NCBI RefSeq assembly: GCF_002812085.1
Contig: NZ_NPDM01000001.1
Coordinates: 1,364,001 to 1,428,000 of the forward strand
Length of the DNA: 64,000 bases
DNA from: Leptospira levettii
Lineage (GTDB): Bacteria > Spirochaetota > Leptospiria > Leptospirales > Leptospiraceae
Direction: 5' to 3'
Positions 46,199-56,599 of the stretch are shown in pieces (within the stretch, counting starts at the first letter, position 1; each line of letters starts with the position of its first letter). Under the pieces are notes generated by a model. That model saw nothing but the letters and a program-made list of their open reading frames with translations. It was not told the DNA's origin and made no database searches. A program made the position numbers and the translations under genes.

Positions 46199-46951
46199 AT
46201 GTCTTGTTTTCTTTCGGAAACAAGATGGAATCAATCCACTTTGGTAAATCTAGTAAAGATATTTCTATCCTTGGCTTTCTGGTCAATTGTAGGAGGAGAA
46301 ATCATGGCGAATCCAAATCCAGTGGAGACAAAAAAACAAATTAAATCTACGAATGAAAATTCGGATTCCTCTGCAAGATCTACAAATCCAAAAAATAGAA
46401 AAGTAAAAACAAAGACCAATTCGAATGTATCTTCATCTCTTCCCTCTAAAAATGGAAATAAAACAGTAACGATAAAACAAAATCTGAAAGCGAAACAAAA
46501 TAACGTATCTAAAGAAATACCTCCAAATCTTACAAATTTGAAAAACCATAAAGGAAATTGGAAACCAATGGATTTGTTTTGGGAAGAGAGTTCTGGAGCC
46601 GTTGCACCTGAATATAGGTATGCAAAACAATTCCATCTATGGACAGACTCCAAAACTATTCACTTAACCCGAAAAATCATGAAGAATGGGAAACTTCAAC
46701 TAGAGGAAACGAAAGACATATCGCCCGTCCAGTATGAAAAATGGATGAATCATTTTTTAGACATGGGTATTTCACAATTCCCATATGAAGAGATTCCCGA
46801 AGAACAAATCACTGGGATAAGTTATAATTTTGTAGAATTTCGATTTGGGTCCACCAAATCAAAGTTTTATTATCGGTTAGAAGAAATTCAGCAACCTGAA
46901 TGGGTACAAAAAAAGGAAATAATAAAGTTTATAGAAAGGATGAAACCATGA
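46199..46951 (+). CDS. exported low-complexity protein of unknown function
   Basis: The 250-residue frame has a hydrophobic segment at ~18-34 (LVKIFLSLAFWSIVGG), then a Lys/Asn/Ser-rich low-complexity stretch (~40-110) and a more ordered C-terminal half (from 'NHKGNWKPMDLFWEE'). The true start is uncertain. The stop overlaps the start of the C1 protease gene (ATGA), so the two are coupled. It might be an inhibitor, chaperone or substrate of that protease, by position only. Confidence 0.6.
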   Translation: MSCFLSETRWNQSTLVNLVKIFLSLAFWSIVGGEIMANPNPVETKKQIKSTNENSDSSARSTNPKNRKVKTKTNSNVSSSLPSKNGNKTVTIKQNLKAKQNNVSKEIPPNLTNLKNHKGNWKPMDLFWEESSGAVAPEYRYAKQFHLWTDSKTIHLTRKIMKNGKLQLEETKDISPVQYEKWMNHFLDMGISQFPYEEIPEEQITGISYNFVEFRFGSTKSKFYYRLEEIQQPEWVQKKEIIKFIERMKP

Positions 46952-49401
46952 ATCTGAAAATAAAATCATTAATACTCGGAGTTGTATTGTTCTCATTCCA
47001 TACAACTTTTGCGGAAGAGTTTGACCCAAGTAGTGTTCGTTCACCTGGTTGTAAACCTGGAACCTTTTCTTGTGGTTACATCCCGAGTCCAAAAGAAGTA
47101 CAAGATACAATTCCTCTCAAACGTGATTTTAATTCGTTTGAAGACTTACCAAGTTCAATTGACTTATCATCACAAATGCCACCTGTTGGAAACCAAGGAA
47201 GGCAAAATAGTTGTGTTGCATGGGCTACAGGTTATGCGATCAAATCCTATCTACTAAAGAATAAGGGCCAAAGCACCGAGTATGATCCGCCGTTTGCTGG
47301 TGGAAAAGGAAACTTTGTGTTTTCACCAGCCTTCATTTACAACCAACAAAATGGGGGAGAAGATAAAGGATTATACTATTACAAAACTATGGAATTCTTA
47401 AAATCCAATGGTGTGGCACCATGGAGCAGTATGCCTTATACAGACAAAGATTATTTGTCACAACCAACTCAAGAATCGAAACAAGAAGCTCTCAAATATA
47501 AAATAAAATCATTCTCTCGATTGAATTTTAAAAACCCAGACGAAATCAAGCGCGTATTAGCTGGCAAGAATGTTGTGATGGTTGGTATGATCATAGATGA
47601 TGCTTTCTATAAATTGAAAGGTGCCACTGTTTATGATGCGAATAGTGGCCAAAGTTATGGTGGCCATGCCATGACAATTGTTGGATATGATGATAATAAA
47701 AAATCGAAATCGGGTAAAAAAGGTGCCTTTAAATTACAAAACTCATGGGGTACAAACTGGGGTGATAATGGATTTGGATGGGTATCCTATTCGATGTTGG
47801 CTAAAGTTGGACAAGAAACATACGCGATAATTGATGAGCCAGCACCACAGAATACAACAACGCCAGTTGTGAGTGTTAATCCCACTAAAAAACCTATTTT
47901 AGCTCCCACTGAAATTAAAGTTTCCAAAGGTGACTTCGATAATAAAATTCTACTGACTTGGAAACACCAAGAATCTGCAGTCGCTTACCTAATTCAAAGA
48001 AAGGAAGAATCTGATTTTTATGACTTAGCATATTCAGACAAACCAAGTTTTACCGACCTATCTGTTTCACCAAACTCTACTTATGCGTATCGAATTTTAG
48101 CTATTGGAGCTGAAGATGTTTCAGTTGCCTCATTAGAAGTAGAGGGATTTACATCGTCGGAACCATCACAAGATGGTAATTTGACACAAGTTGTTGGTCT
48201 CAGTGGAGTTGTTTTTTCGAATGGAAATACAACGAGTGTCCAATTGGCTTGGTCCGAAATTGATGGTGCCGCAAACTATACAATTGCTAAATCAGATTCG
48301 ACTTTTAAATGGAAAACCATTGGGACAAGTAAGTCACCAGATTATGTAGATAACTCTCCTAAATCAGGAGAAGTGAATTATTATCGTGTAAATGCTGTCA
48401 TCAATTCCAAACAATCATCAGATTGGAGTGATTCCATTGCTGTTGAAGTAGCCAATCAATCTTTATTACCAAACCAAGTTAGCAAGTTGTCAGCATCAAA
48501 TGGTGATTATGCAAATAAAATCCAATTGAATTGGAAAGCTGCGCCTGGTGCTAAAAATTATTTTTTATTTCGATTTGATGAGAATGCAGAACCTTCGGGT
48601 CAATTCGAAGTATCTGGTACATCGTATACAGATTCTGATACAACCATTCAAAATGGAAAATCATTTATATATACAGTGATAGCTGCAAATGACTTAGGTT
48701 ATGCGGAACCAAGTGAAGTTGCTTTTGGAAAAACGGATCCTGGTTTGACAAAACGTGCGGGTGGTGTGACACTTCCTGCTCCAAAACAATTGATTACAAA
48801 CCCAGTTGGAAAAGATAAAATGGTCAGTTTGAAGTGGGATTCGGTGAAGGATAGTTTTGAATATTATATCTATCGAAAACCAATCCAGAATGGTAAACCT
48901 GGTAAATTAGAATTTGTATCCAGTGTGGAATCAAAGAAGACAAGTTTTACGGAAGTGTTTCCTGGAAAATCTGGTGATCTTTTTTTATACACTGTTCGCT
49001 CCAAATCAGAGTTTGGTGCTGAATCCAAAGATTCAAATTTTGTTTCGGTTTTTTGGAATGAACCAAAATCCGTTGTAAAAAAGAGAGCCATGTCTTTAGA
49101 AGAATTGCCAAATCAATTTACTGGAAAATGGACTTCTATGTATTGGAATCCAAAATTAGGTCCACAAAATTTACAGATGGAAATCACCGGTAATGGACAA
49201 GATTTTACTGCAAAATTAAAGTTAAATGATAAGGAAATCAGACAATTCTCTGGATCTTGGACTCCTGGAAGTAAAATGATCAAAACAAAAGGATTTAGTT
49301 TAGAACTATCCAATGTCATGGATGGCAATTCTTTGGTACAGTTCCAATCCATTAAAGAAATTGAAAATGGAATGGAACTGAGTTTCGAAAAAGAAAATTA
49401 A
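46948..49401 (+). CDS. secreted papain-like (C1) protease with four FN3 domains
   Basis: The ATG at 46948, with AAAGGA upstream and an ATGA overlap, is preferred to 46900. The 817-residue protein has a signal peptide (NLKIKSLILGVVLFSFHTTFA), a C1 peptidase domain (~65-300) with Q83, C89 (GRQNSCVAWATGY), H240 (GGHAMTIVGY) and N265 (LQNSWGTNWGDNGFGWVSY), then four fibronectin type III-like repeats (~315-725) and an ~85-residue C-terminal domain. It is probably exported and may act outside the cell or in the periplasm. No propeptide is obvious beyond ~45 residues. Confidence 0.87.
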   Translation: MNLKIKSLILGVVLFSFHTTFAEEFDPSSVRSPGCKPGTFSCGYIPSPKEVQDTIPLKRDFNSFEDLPSSIDLSSQMPPVGNQGRQNSCVAWATGYAIKSYLLKNKGQSTEYDPPFAGGKGNFVFSPAFIYNQQNGGEDKGLYYYKTMEFLKSNGVAPWSSMPYTDKDYLSQPTQESKQEALKYKIKSFSRLNFKNPDEIKRVLAGKNVVMVGMIIDDAFYKLKGATVYDANSGQSYGGHAMTIVGYDDNKKSKSGKKGAFKLQNSWGTNWGDNGFGWVSYSMLAKVGQETYAIIDEPAPQNTTTPVVSVNPTKKPILAPTEIKVSKGDFDNKILLTWKHQESAVAYLIQRKEESDFYDLAYSDKPSFTDLSVSPNSTYAYRILAIGAEDVSVASLEVEGFTSSEPSQDGNLTQVVGLSGVVFSNGNTTSVQLAWSEIDGAANYTIAKSDSTFKWKTIGTSKSPDYVDNSPKSGEVNYYRVNAVINSKQSSDWSDSIAVEVANQSLLPNQVSKLSASNGDYANKIQLNWKAAPGAKNYFLFRFDENAEPSGQFEVSGTSYTDSDTTIQNGKSFIYTVIAANDLGYAEPSEVAFGKTDPGLTKRAGGVTLPAPKQLITNPVGKDKMVSLKWDSVKDSFEYYIYRKPIQNGKPGKLEFVSSVESKKTSFTEVFPGKSGDLFLYTVRSKSEFGAESKDSNFVSVFWNEPKSVVKKRAMSLEELPNQFTGKWTSMYWNPKLGPQNLQMEITGNGQDFTAKLKLNDKEIRQFSGSWTPGSKMIKTKGFSLELSNVMDGNSLVQFQSIKEIENGMELSFEKEN

Positions 49402-49408
49402 ACGAGTT

Positions 49409-49431
49409 AATTCCCTTCTGTAAAGGGAATT
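49409..49431. terminator. probable bidirectional terminator
   Basis: AATTCCCTT (49409-49417) and AAGGGAATT (49423-49431) form a 9-bp stem with a five-base loop in the 43-base gap between convergent genes. The following T-rich tract is interrupted (GTGAATTTTGTTTTT), so strength is uncertain. Confidence 0.6.
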
Positions 49432-49444
49432 GTGAATTTTGTTT

Positions 49445-50320
49445 TTAAATGCTTTGCAAATACAGCCAAAGAGCTTTTAGCTCTGTATCTGTTAATTTAG
49501 CTAAACTTTGCCAAGGCATTGGAAACTTGATCTCTGATCCATCTGGGCGTTTTCCTGTTCGGATGGATTCAATAAAACTAACTTCTGTATAATGAGAAAG
49601 TCCTGCTTTCGTAATATTTTGTGCTTGAGGCCATTCAGGAGGAGCTCCTTGGATGGGGCCACCAACTAACTTCATTCCATGACATCCAGTACAAGTTGCT
49701 GCAACATACTTACCATATTCCAATGATACAGTTGGTTTTAGGTTTTGAAGATGAGTTGTTTCATGATCGATTTGTTCTGCTGAGACCAATACAGGAATTT
49801 CTCCAATGACAAATAAAAATCTACCTAGAGGACCTGGTTTGATTTCTCCTTGTTCTTTGTCCACTGGGGTAGATGATCGAAGATAAGAAATTAATTTTCC
49901 AACGTCTTCATTTGTCATACCTTGAAAATCAGTGGAAGGCATGAAAATGAGTGCACGTCCATTTTTTCCTACACCATGGCGAATGGCGACAGCCAATTCT
50001 TCATCACTTCGATCGTTTAATATTCCTCCTTTACCAGCTGTTAGGTTTGCACCTGAAATTGTTCCAATTGCAGGATCGTTGATAAAAGTTTTTCCACTTC
50101 CATCAACGTCATGGCAATCACCACAACCTCGAGATTGATAAAGGCGTTTTCCTTCTAGAATGTCTTGGTTGGATACAAATTTTGGAACCGGGGTTGGCTT
50201 TACGGAGTATATTTTTCCCATGCGGTTGTTGCTGATGAGATAAACAGCAGTAACAAAAACGGAAAGGAGTAGGATCACCGTTACGAAAAAGATAAGGAGT
50301 ATGCGAGAAATTTTTTTCAT
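49445..50320 (-). CDS. dihaem cytochrome c
   Basis: The start is set at ATG 50320, which gives MKKISRILLIFFVTVILLLS, a signal anchor; the frame runs on to 50407 through a GC-rich repeat. The 291-residue mature part has two CxxCH haem sites (GCGDCHDV and TCTGCHGM) and matching downstream Met ligands (FMPSTDF, FPMPWQS). It resembles alcohol/aldehyde dehydrogenase-type or cbb3-type cytochrome subunits that carry electrons in the periplasm. No partner dehydrogenase is adjacent. Confidence 0.83.
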   Translation of the reverse strand: MKKISRILLIFFVTVILLLSVFVTAVYLISNNRMGKIYSVKPTPVPKFVSNQDILEGKRLYQSRGCGDCHDVDGSGKTFINDPAIGTISGANLTAGKGGILNDRSDEELAVAIRHGVGKNGRALIFMPSTDFQGMTNEDVGKLISYLRSSTPVDKEQGEIKPGPLGRFLFVIGEIPVLVSAEQIDHETTHLQNLKPTVSLEYGKYVAATCTGCHGMKLVGGPIQGAPPEWPQAQNITKAGLSHYTEVSFIESIRTGKRPDGSEIKFPMPWQSLAKLTDTELKALWLYLQSI

Positions 50321-50379
50321 AAGTGGAGGAATTGGATCGTAGTGGGGGAATTGGTCAAGTGGGATTTTGGGGGGAAGTT

Positions 50380-50470
50380 GCGAATCTGGTCTCCCCGCCC
50401 TGATCAATGGGTGGGGTTATCCACCCGCCACCCATTGACACCAACCTACCATAATCCCCTGTTTTGTGCG
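50380..50470. repeat. GC-rich intergenic repeat-like element
   Basis: Between the ferredoxin stop (50540) and the cytochrome start (50320) lies a GC-rich stretch with a GGGTGG-ggttat-CCACCC hairpin and the motif CCTACCATAA at its right end. A similar element with the same CCTACCATAA and CCACCC/GGGTGG hairpin occurs at 60150-60226. It is not coding in any convincing way. Confidence 0.5.
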
Positions 50471-50539
50471 AGTTTTCCACACATCGCCAAAAAAAATAAC
50501 TAACAAATGTTCGTGTTTGGAATACGTTGTGTTCGTTTT

Positions 50540-50866
50540 TTAAGTTGGGGTATTGTCTGCGACAATGAGGTGGTCGTATTTGTCTGGTTGGTCTGTCTTC
50601 AAGTAATATTCTAAGATGGTTTCGACATCGGCTTCTGATTTCATTGCAAACCATTTGCCTTCAGGATAGGAGACTTGGATGGGACCAAGTTCACAACGAT
50701 CAAGACATCCCGATTTTTGTACCCGAAATTTATATTCAATTCCAGCTTTGGCGGCTTTTTGTTTCAATAATTTGAGAAGTTCAATGGAACCTTGGTTCCC
50801 ACATGACACCCGTTCGCCGGGTGCCCTTTGGTTTTCACAAACAAAGATATGTTTTTCGTAAAACAT
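50540..50866 (-). CDS. thioredoxin-like [2Fe-2S] ferredoxin
   Basis: The start is set at ATG 50866; the longer frame to 51037 runs through gcvP. The 108-residue protein has the Cys spacing of thioredoxin-fold [2Fe-2S] ferredoxins: C10 (FVCENQRAPGERVSC) and C22, then a pair in SGCLDRCELGP. Ferredoxins of this type serve NADH or hydrogenase enzymes. It directly follows gcvP (15 bases), so it might accept electrons in glycine cleavage or an unrelated reaction; this is not shown. Confidence 0.85.
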   Translation of the reverse strand: MFYEKHIFVCENQRAPGERVSCGNQGSIELLKLLKQKAAKAGIEYKFRVQKSGCLDRCELGPIQVSYPEGKWFAMKSEADVETILEYYLKTDQPDKYDHLIVADNTPT

Positions 50867-50880
50867 AAATAATTTAGTCC

Positions 50881-53796
50881 TTAGGAAACGACGTAGTTTT
50901 CCATGGGTATACAGGAACAAACTAAGTTCCGATCCCCGTACACATTGTCCACTCGTCCGACACTTGGCCAAAATTTTCGTGAACGAAGCCAAGGAAGAGG
51001 ATACGCTGCACGTTCCCGAGGATATGTATGGTTCCAAGAATCGCTAATCACCATGTCCGCGGTATGAGGAGAGTTTTTGAGAGGATTATCTTCTTTGGAG
51101 AGAACTCCAGACTCGATATCCTTGATTTCCTTTGCAATTGATAACATGGAATCAATAAAACGGTCCAATTCTTCTTTGGATTCTGACTCAGTTGGCTCTA
51201 CCATGAGAGTTCCTGGAACAGGGAATGACATAGTAGGTGAGTGAAATCCATAGTCGATCAAACGTTTGGCGATATCTTCAACTTCGATTCCACTCGTTTT
51301 TTTGAATCCACGCATATCCAAAATACACTCATGAGCCACAAGACCCTTGTTTCCTCGGTATAAAACGGGAAAAGCGGATTCTAATTTTTTGGCTATGTAA
51401 TTAGCATTGAGGATGGCAATTTTTGTTGCATATCGTAGACCTTCAAATCCGAGCATAGCAATGTATGCCCATGAGATCACAATGATAGATGCAGATCCCC
51501 AAGGAGCCGCAGATACCGCCCACTGGCTGTTATTCGATCCATTTTCCACAAGACTATGTCCTGGTAAAAAAGGAGCTAAGTGTTCTGCTACACCAATCGG
51601 TCCAACACCTGGACCACCACCACCGTGTGGGATACAAAATGTTTTGTGTAAGTTTAAATGGCAAACATCGGCACCGATATCCCCAGGTCTTGTTAAACCA
51701 ACCTGTGCGTTCATATTGGCACCATCCATATATACTTGACCACCATTGTCGTGAATGGTTTGGCAAATTTCTTTGATGGAAGCTTCAAAAACTCCGTGTG
51801 TAGAAGGATAGGTTACCATTAGGGCACCTAACTTGTCTTTGTATTCAACTGCTTTTTTCTTTAAGTCTTCTACATCAATGTTTCCATTGAGATCACAATT
51901 CACTGGAACCACTTTGAATCCTGCCATCACTGCTGAGGCAGGGTTTGTGCCGTGAGCCGAAATTGGGATAAGACAAATGTCTCTGTGCATATCATTACGG
52001 CTTTGGTGGAAATTACGAATTGCAAGTAAACCTGCGTATTCTCCTTGTGAACCAGCATTTGGTTGGAGTGATACTTCAGCAAATCCCGTGATTTCACATA
52101 ACCATTTTTCTAATTGGCTAAATAGAGTACGGTATCCTTCTGTTTGGTTTTCAGGGACAAAGGGATGGATATTCGATAGTTCTGGCCAAGTGACCGGATA
52201 CATCTCTGTAGATGCATTCAGTTTCATCGTACAAGAACCTAATGCAATCATAGAAGTAGTTAAAGATAAATCCTTTGCTTCCAGTCTACGAATGTAACGT
52301 AACATCTCTGTTTCCGTATGGAAACTATTAAAAACTGGATGAGTTAAGTATGATGATTTTCTTTCAAGAAGTTCTGGAATTTTCCATTCTTCTTTTGTTG
52401 TTAGGTCTTCTAATGGAAAATGGAGTGCTTTGTTTTCATTAAATACTTCAAGAAGATCTTTGATGTCTTTGACGTTTGTTGTTTCATCTAATGAAATGCT
52501 GATCACGTGACCTGATACTTGTCGAATATTGATTTCTCTTTCTTCTGCGTAATGGATGATTTCAGCCGATGAGATTTTAGACAGTTCTACTCGAATGGTA
52601 TCAAAGTAAGGTTGTGAAATGATTTTGTATCCTAACTTTTCAAGTCCAGTGGCGAGAATGGTTGTCATTCTATGAACACGAGATGCAATTTGTTTGAGAC
52701 CTTTTGGACCATGATACACTGCATACATAGAGGAAAGTACTGCGAGTAATACTTGCGCTGTACAAATGTTAGATGTTGCTTTGTCTCGTCGAATGTGTTG
52801 TTCACGTGTTTGGAGGCTTAAACGGTAACCTGGTTTTCCTTGAGAATCTTTCGATACACCGATGAGGCGTCCTGGCATATTTCGTTTGTATTCTTCTTTT
52901 GTAGCAAAGTAACCAGCATGGGGACCACCAAAACCAAGTGGCAATCCAAAACGTTGTGTGGTTCCCACAACCACGTCTGCATTCATTTCACCTGGTGATT
53001 TTAAAATGGTGAGTGCAAGAAGGTCTGCCGCTACTACAGTTTTGGCACCTACTTTGTGCAGGCTTTCAATGAATTCGCTAAAATCATAAATAGTTCCATC
53101 AGTAGATGGGTATTGGACAATCGCTCCAAAAAAATCATTGGAAGGAACCATCTTTTTAAAAGAACCAACAACAATGTTGATTCCAAGTGGGATTGCACGA
53201 GTACGGATTACATCTAAGGTTTGTGGGTGAACCGATTGTGAAACAAAGAAAGATTTTCCTTGGTTGTCATCTTTTAATGAAAACAACATATTCATTGCCT
53301 CAGCAGCAGCAGTTCCTTCATCAAGGAGTGAAGCATTGGCGATTTCCATCCCTGTAAGATCTGTGATCATCGTTTGGAAGTTGATGAGTGCTTCCATCCT
53401 TCCTTGGGCAATCTCCGCTTGGTACGGAGTGTAAGCAGTATACCAACCTGGATTTTCTAAAATGTTCCTTTGGATCACTGGAGGAGTGATACAAGAATAG
53501 TATCCAAGTCCCAAATAGGATCTGTAGATTTTGTTTTTAGAAACAATTTTCTTTAAATCTTTTTGGAGAGCATATTCACCAATTGGTTTTGGTAAATCGA
53601 GTTCCTTGCGTAACCGAATGTTTTCGGGAACAGCATCACTAATCAGATCATCCAATTCTTTGTATCCAATTGTAGAAAGCATTTCGGAAACAGTTTCTTC
53701 TGTCACACCAACATGACGGCGTAGGAAGGTGTCACTTGGTTCTAATGTTTCTTCGTAAGGGGAATGGATGGGTGATGAAGGTTTTACGGAACTCAC
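50881..53796 (-). CDS. gcvP: glycine dehydrogenase (decarboxylating), P protein
   Basis: GcvP decarboxylates glycine and passes the aminomethyl group to GcvH. The GTG at 53796, with AGGAG ten bases upstream, is preferred to the longer frame starting at 53868. The 971-residue product has both halves of the long P protein (N-terminal [16 protein letters not shown]-terminal half from '[10 protein letters not shown]') and the PLP lysine motif [16 protein letters not shown]. It follows gcvH by 16 bases and precedes the ferredoxin gene. Confidence 0.96.
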   Translation of the reverse strand: MSSVKPSSPIHSPYEETLEPSDTFLRRHVGVTEETVSEMLSTIGYKELDDLISDAVPENIRLRKELDLPKPIGEYALQKDLKKIVSKNKIYRSYLGLGYYSCITPPVIQRNILENPGWYTAYTPYQAEIAQGRMEALINFQTMITDLTGMEIANASLLDEGTAAAEAMNMLFSLKDDNQGKSFFVSQSVHPQTLDVIRTRAIPLGINIVVGSFKKMVPSNDFFGAIVQYPSTDGTIYDFSEFIESLHKVGAKTVVAADLLALTILKSPGEMNADVVVGTTQRFGLPLGFGGPHAGYFATKEEYKRNMPGRLIGVSKDSQGKPGYRLSLQTREQHIRRDKATSNICTAQVLLAVLSSMYAVYHGPKGLKQIASRVHRMTTILATGLEKLGYKIISQPYFDTIRVELSKISSAEIIHYAEEREINIRQVSGHVISISLDETTNVKDIKDLLEVFNENKALHFPLEDLTTKEEWKIPELLERKSSYLTHPVFNSFHTETEMLRYIRRLEAKDLSLTTSMIALGSCTMKLNASTEMYPVTWPELSNIHPFVPENQTEGYRTLFSQLEKWLCEITGFAEVSLQPNAGSQGEYAGLLAIRNFHQSRNDMHRDICLIPISAHGTNPASAVMAGFKVVPVNCDLNGNIDVEDLKKKAVEYKDKLGALMVTYPSTHGVFEASIKEICQTIHDNGGQVYMDGANMNAQVGLTRPGDIGADVCHLNLHKTFCIPHGGGGPGVGPIGVAEHLAPFLPGHSLVENGSNNSQWAVSAAPWGSASIIVISWAYIAMLGFEGLRYATKIAILNANYIAKKLESAFPVLYRGNKGLVAHECILDMRGFKKTSGIEVEDIAKRLIDYGFHSPTMSFPVPGTLMVEPTESESKEELDRFIDSMLSIAKEIKDIESGVLSKEDNPLKNSPHTADMVISDSWNHTYPRERAAYPLPWLRSRKFWPSVGRVDNVYGDRNLVCSCIPMENYVVS

Positions 53797-53812
53797 TTGA
53801 AAATAACTCCTA

Positions 53813-54205
53813 TTAATCCAATTTGGAAACGTATTCTTTATATTGTGCAGCTGAGAGTAATCCTCCAAGCTCAGATGTTTGGATGTTTTTTAATTTAACC
53901 ATCCAAGTATCAAAAGGTTCTGCATTCACAGATTGTGGGTTGGAACCAAGGGACGGGTTTGTTTCGACTACTTCACCAGAAATCGGGGAATATAAATCTT
54001 CTGCCGCTTTGACTGATTCAATGGTTCCTAAACTATCTTTTGCTTTAATTTGTTTTCCAGGTTTTGGAAGGTCGATGAAGACAATGTCACCTAATGCGTT
54101 TTGTGCGAAGTCAGTGATTCCAACAAGAGCCACATCTCCCTCTACTTTTACCCATTCATGTTTTTCTGTATAATAATAACCGTCTCTTGCTTGTGTGTCT
54201 GCCAT
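53813..54205 (-). CDS. gcvH: glycine cleavage system H protein
   Basis: GcvH carries the lipoyl group that shuttles aminomethyl between GcvP and GcvT. The ATG at 54205, with TAAGGA nine bases upstream, is preferred to the frame start at 54268, which overlaps gcvT. The 130-residue product has [20 protein letters not shown] and the lipoylation site [17 protein letters not shown] (Lys in ESVKA). Length and motifs are standard. Confidence 0.96.
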   Translation of the reverse strand: MADTQARDGYYYTEKHEWVKVEGDVALVGITDFAQNALGDIVFIDLPKPGKQIKAKDSLGTIESVKAAEDLYSPISGEVVETNPSLGSNPQSVNAEPFDTWMVKLKNIQTSELGGLLSAAQYKEYVSKLD

Positions 54206-54230
54206 GGTTTTTTTCCTTACATCTTTTCGT

Positions 54231-55343
54231 TTAGCGATTGTTTCGGACACTGCCTTGGATGAAGGCACCAGTCTCTACTTTAGCCAATTTCTTCTGCCCA
54301 CGAATCTCCACAAATACTTCCGTTTGGTTTTTTGTGAATTCGGTCTGAAGAAAGGCAAGTCCTAGGGATTCCTTCCGGCTTGGGGAGTGGGTTCCTGAGG
54401 TTGATTTGCCAATTTCTTTCCCTTCCCCTGAAAAAATGGGAAAATTTTCGCGTAAAACACCAGGTTCCATCAAACGGATTCCCACAACTTTTGATTTTGG
54501 ACCATTTTTTTTATCTGCGATGATCCGTTCGTATCCTAGGTAAGGTTTGGATTTTTCTTTTACGATGAAATTGATTCCAGATTCTACAGGAGTCCACTCT
54601 GCGTTCAATTCATGTCCATACAATGGATACTTTGCTTCTAATCGGAGTGTATCACGTGCACCAAGGCCAACGGGAACAAGTCCAAAGTTTTTGCCGGCTT
54701 CTAATAAATCTTTCCAAAGAATGACACCCAATTGATTAGATGTATAAATTTCAAATCCATCTTCTCCCGTATAACCGGTGCGAGACACGATGATTGTCTC
54801 ACCTTTCCAATTCATTTCTGTAAAATGATAATAAAGGATAGAAGATAAATCTTTTCCTAAGTAGTTTGCAAAAATTTCATCTGCTTTTGGGCCTTGTAAA
54901 GCAATTTGGTGCCAATTTTTACTATCATCAACTACAGTTACGTTCCCCTTTACATATTTAAGTAAATGTTTGGTAACGGCTTCATAATTAGATGCATTGG
55001 AACAAATCATATATTTTGTATCATTGAATTTATAAACTGTGATATCATCAACAAGCCCACCATTCTCGTTCACAACTGCATTGTATTGCACTTGGCCATC
55101 TTTCATCGATGAAATGAGATTACATGTGACTGATTCTAAAAATTCTAAAACTTCATTGGCATCACCGGTAACAAAAATTTCACCCATATGGGAAACATCA
55201 AAGAGACCTGCGTTCGATCTAGTTGTTACATGTTCTTGGATGATTCCTGTATACTGAACAGGCATGTCCCATCCGCCAAAAGGAACCATCTTGGCTCCCA
55301 TTTCTTTATGAATTGAGTGTAAGGGTGTTTGTTTTAGTTCCAC
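54231..55343 (-). CDS. gcvT: glycine cleavage system T protein (aminomethyltransferase)
   Basis: GcvT transfers the methylene group to tetrahydrofolate and releases ammonia. The 370-residue product has the N-terminal '[21 protein letters not shown]'-type segment, [11 protein letters not shown], '[14 protein letters not shown]' and the C-terminal folate-binding domain ('[17 protein letters not shown]'). It is the first gene of the gcvT-gcvH-gcvP operon. The 77-base gap to the divergent gene is too short for a glycine riboswitch. Confidence 0.96.
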   Translation of the reverse strand: MELKQTPLHSIHKEMGAKMVPFGGWDMPVQYTGIIQEHVTTRSNAGLFDVSHMGEIFVTGDANEVLEFLESVTCNLISSMKDGQVQYNAVVNENGGLVDDITVYKFNDTKYMICSNASNYEAVTKHLLKYVKGNVTVVDDSKNWHQIALQGPKADEIFANYLGKDLSSILYYHFTEMNWKGETIIVSRTGYTGEDGFEIYTSNQLGVILWKDLLEAGKNFGLVPVGLGARDTLRLEAKYPLYGHELNAEWTPVESGINFIVKEKSKPYLGYERIIADKKNGPKSKVVGIRLMEPGVLRENFPIFSGEGKEIGKSTSGTHSPSRKESLGLAFLQTEFTKNQTEVFVEIRGQKKLAKVETGAFIQGSVRNNR

Positions 55344-55368
55344 GGTATTCTCTTATGTAGACTCTTAT

Positions 55369-55394
55369 ACCATAGAAAAATGGTTTCATGGTAC
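55369..55394. promoter_or_regulatory. repeated ACCAT/ATGGT inverted repeats in divergent promoter
   Basis: In the 77-base gap between gcvT and the MDR gene, ACCAT (55370-55374) pairs with ATGGT (55381-55385), and TACCAT (55369-55374) also with ATGGTA (55389-55394). The overlapping symmetry suggests a regulator-binding site. The match is short. Confidence 0.3.
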
Positions 55395-55420
55395 TGGAAT
55401 TGAATTTTTTTTAACTCATT

Positions 55421-56440
55421 ATGCAAAGAGAAGCCTACCGCATCGAAAAAACTGGATCCATCCACAACTTACGAAGAAAAAAAGAACTCTTACCTCCTCC
55501 CGAAGGTGATGAAGTCACAATCGAAGTAAAAGCGATCGGACTAAACTTTGCAGATGTTTTTTCTGTTTATGGTTTGTACTCAGCAACTCCCAAGGGAAGT
55601 TTCGTTCCTGGATTAGAATTTTCAGGAAAAATCATCAAAATAGGCCCAAATGTTAAGGATTTTGAGGTGGGAGAGTTTGTTTTTGGTGTCACTCGGTTTG
55701 GTGCTTATACAACTCATCTTAACATTTCAGAAAAAACAATATTTGCACTTCCAAAGGATTGGAGTCTGCAAGATGGAGCATCATTTGCAGTGCAAGCACT
55801 CACTGCCTACTATGCTCTTGTTCCACTCGCACAAGTAAAAGAAGGTGATCATGTTTTAGTTCATAGTGCTGCAGGTGGTGTTGGTATCATGGCGGGTCAT
55901 ATCATTCAGAAAAAAAAAGCAATAGCGATAGGACTTGTAGGTGATTCCGTTAAGTTTTCGATCCTAAAAGAGGTTGGTTATGAAAAATTTCTCGTTCGAT
56001 CTCCTCATTTTAAAGATGAAATGAAAAAAATTCTAGATGGAGCACCATTAAAAATCGTTTTAGAATGTTTAGGTGGTCGTTATTTTCAGGACAGTTATGA
56101 TCTTTTAGCACCAATGGGAAGACTTGTTACGTATGGAAGTGCAAACTTCACTCCTTCAAAATCATTCATCAATTGGTTTTCAATTGTGTCTTCATACCTC
56201 ACAAGACCAAAAATTGATCCATTATCAATGATTTCAGACAATAAATCGGTGATGGGATTCAATTTAATATGGTTGTGGAATGAAATTGATGATCTTCGAA
56301 AACATTTTTCCGATTTAATGATGTATTCGTTACCAAAACAAACGATTGGGCATGAGTTTACGTTCGATTCTTTGCATGATGCACTCCGTACAATGCAATC
56401 AGGTCAATCGATTGGTAAGATTGTTATCAATGTTCCGTAG
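55421..56440 (+). CDS. zinc-free MDR-family alcohol dehydrogenase/quinone oxidoreductase
   Basis: The 339-residue medium-chain dehydrogenase has a GroES-like N-terminal domain (AIGLNFADVFSVYGLY, VPGLEFSG) and a Rossmann domain with the NADPH motif HSAAGGVGIMAGHI. It lacks the zinc-binding Cys/His pattern of classic alcohol dehydrogenases. It resembles quinone oxidoreductases (VAT1-like), which reduce alpha,beta-unsaturated carbonyls or quinones. It is divergent from gcvT. Substrate unknown. Confidence 0.85.
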   Translation: MQREAYRIEKTGSIHNLRRKKELLPPPEGDEVTIEVKAIGLNFADVFSVYGLYSATPKGSFVPGLEFSGKIIKIGPNVKDFEVGEFVFGVTRFGAYTTHLNISEKTIFALPKDWSLQDGASFAVQALTAYYALVPLAQVKEGDHVLVHSAAGGVGIMAGHIIQKKKAIAIGLVGDSVKFSILKEVGYEKFLVRSPHFKDEMKKILDGAPLKIVLECLGGRYFQDSYDLLAPMGRLVTYGSANFTPSKSFINWFSIVSSYLTRPKIDPLSMISDNKSVMGFNLIWLWNEIDDLRKHFSDLMMYSLPKQTIGHEFTFDSLHDALRTMQSGQSIGKIVINVP

Positions 56441-56466
56441 AATGAGTATTAGCCTGTTTTTTTATT

Positions 56467-56496
56467 TTGAATAAAAATTCATGCAAAAAATAAAAT
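56467..56496 (+). promoter_or_regulatory. candidate sigma70-type promoter for the small Lys/Ala peptide
   Basis: TTGAAT (56467-56472) and TAAAAT (56491-56496), with an 18-base spacer, resemble -35 and -10 elements. They lie ~100 bases upstream of the ATG at 56600, downstream of the MDR gene. Other AT-rich candidates exist, so the assignment is tentative. Confidence 0.35.
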
Positions 56497-56599
56497 TTCT
56501 TTACATTTAAAATGATATGATTTAATTATGTCGTATCAATTCACTCTCTGTTTGCCAAGGACAGCCGTGTTTTGAAATCAAAAGATAAGGACGATCACA

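Noticed and set aside
50866..51037. Longer ferredoxin start
   Set aside because: It would overlap gcvP by over 150 bases; the ATG at 50866 gives a normal ferredoxin of 108 residues.
50881..52297. Plus-strand frames opposite gcvP
   Set aside because: They are shadows of the conserved P-protein gene on the minus strand.
55344..55420. Glycine riboswitch upstream of gcvT
   Set aside because: The gap is only 77 bases and shows no tandem aptamer-like structure.
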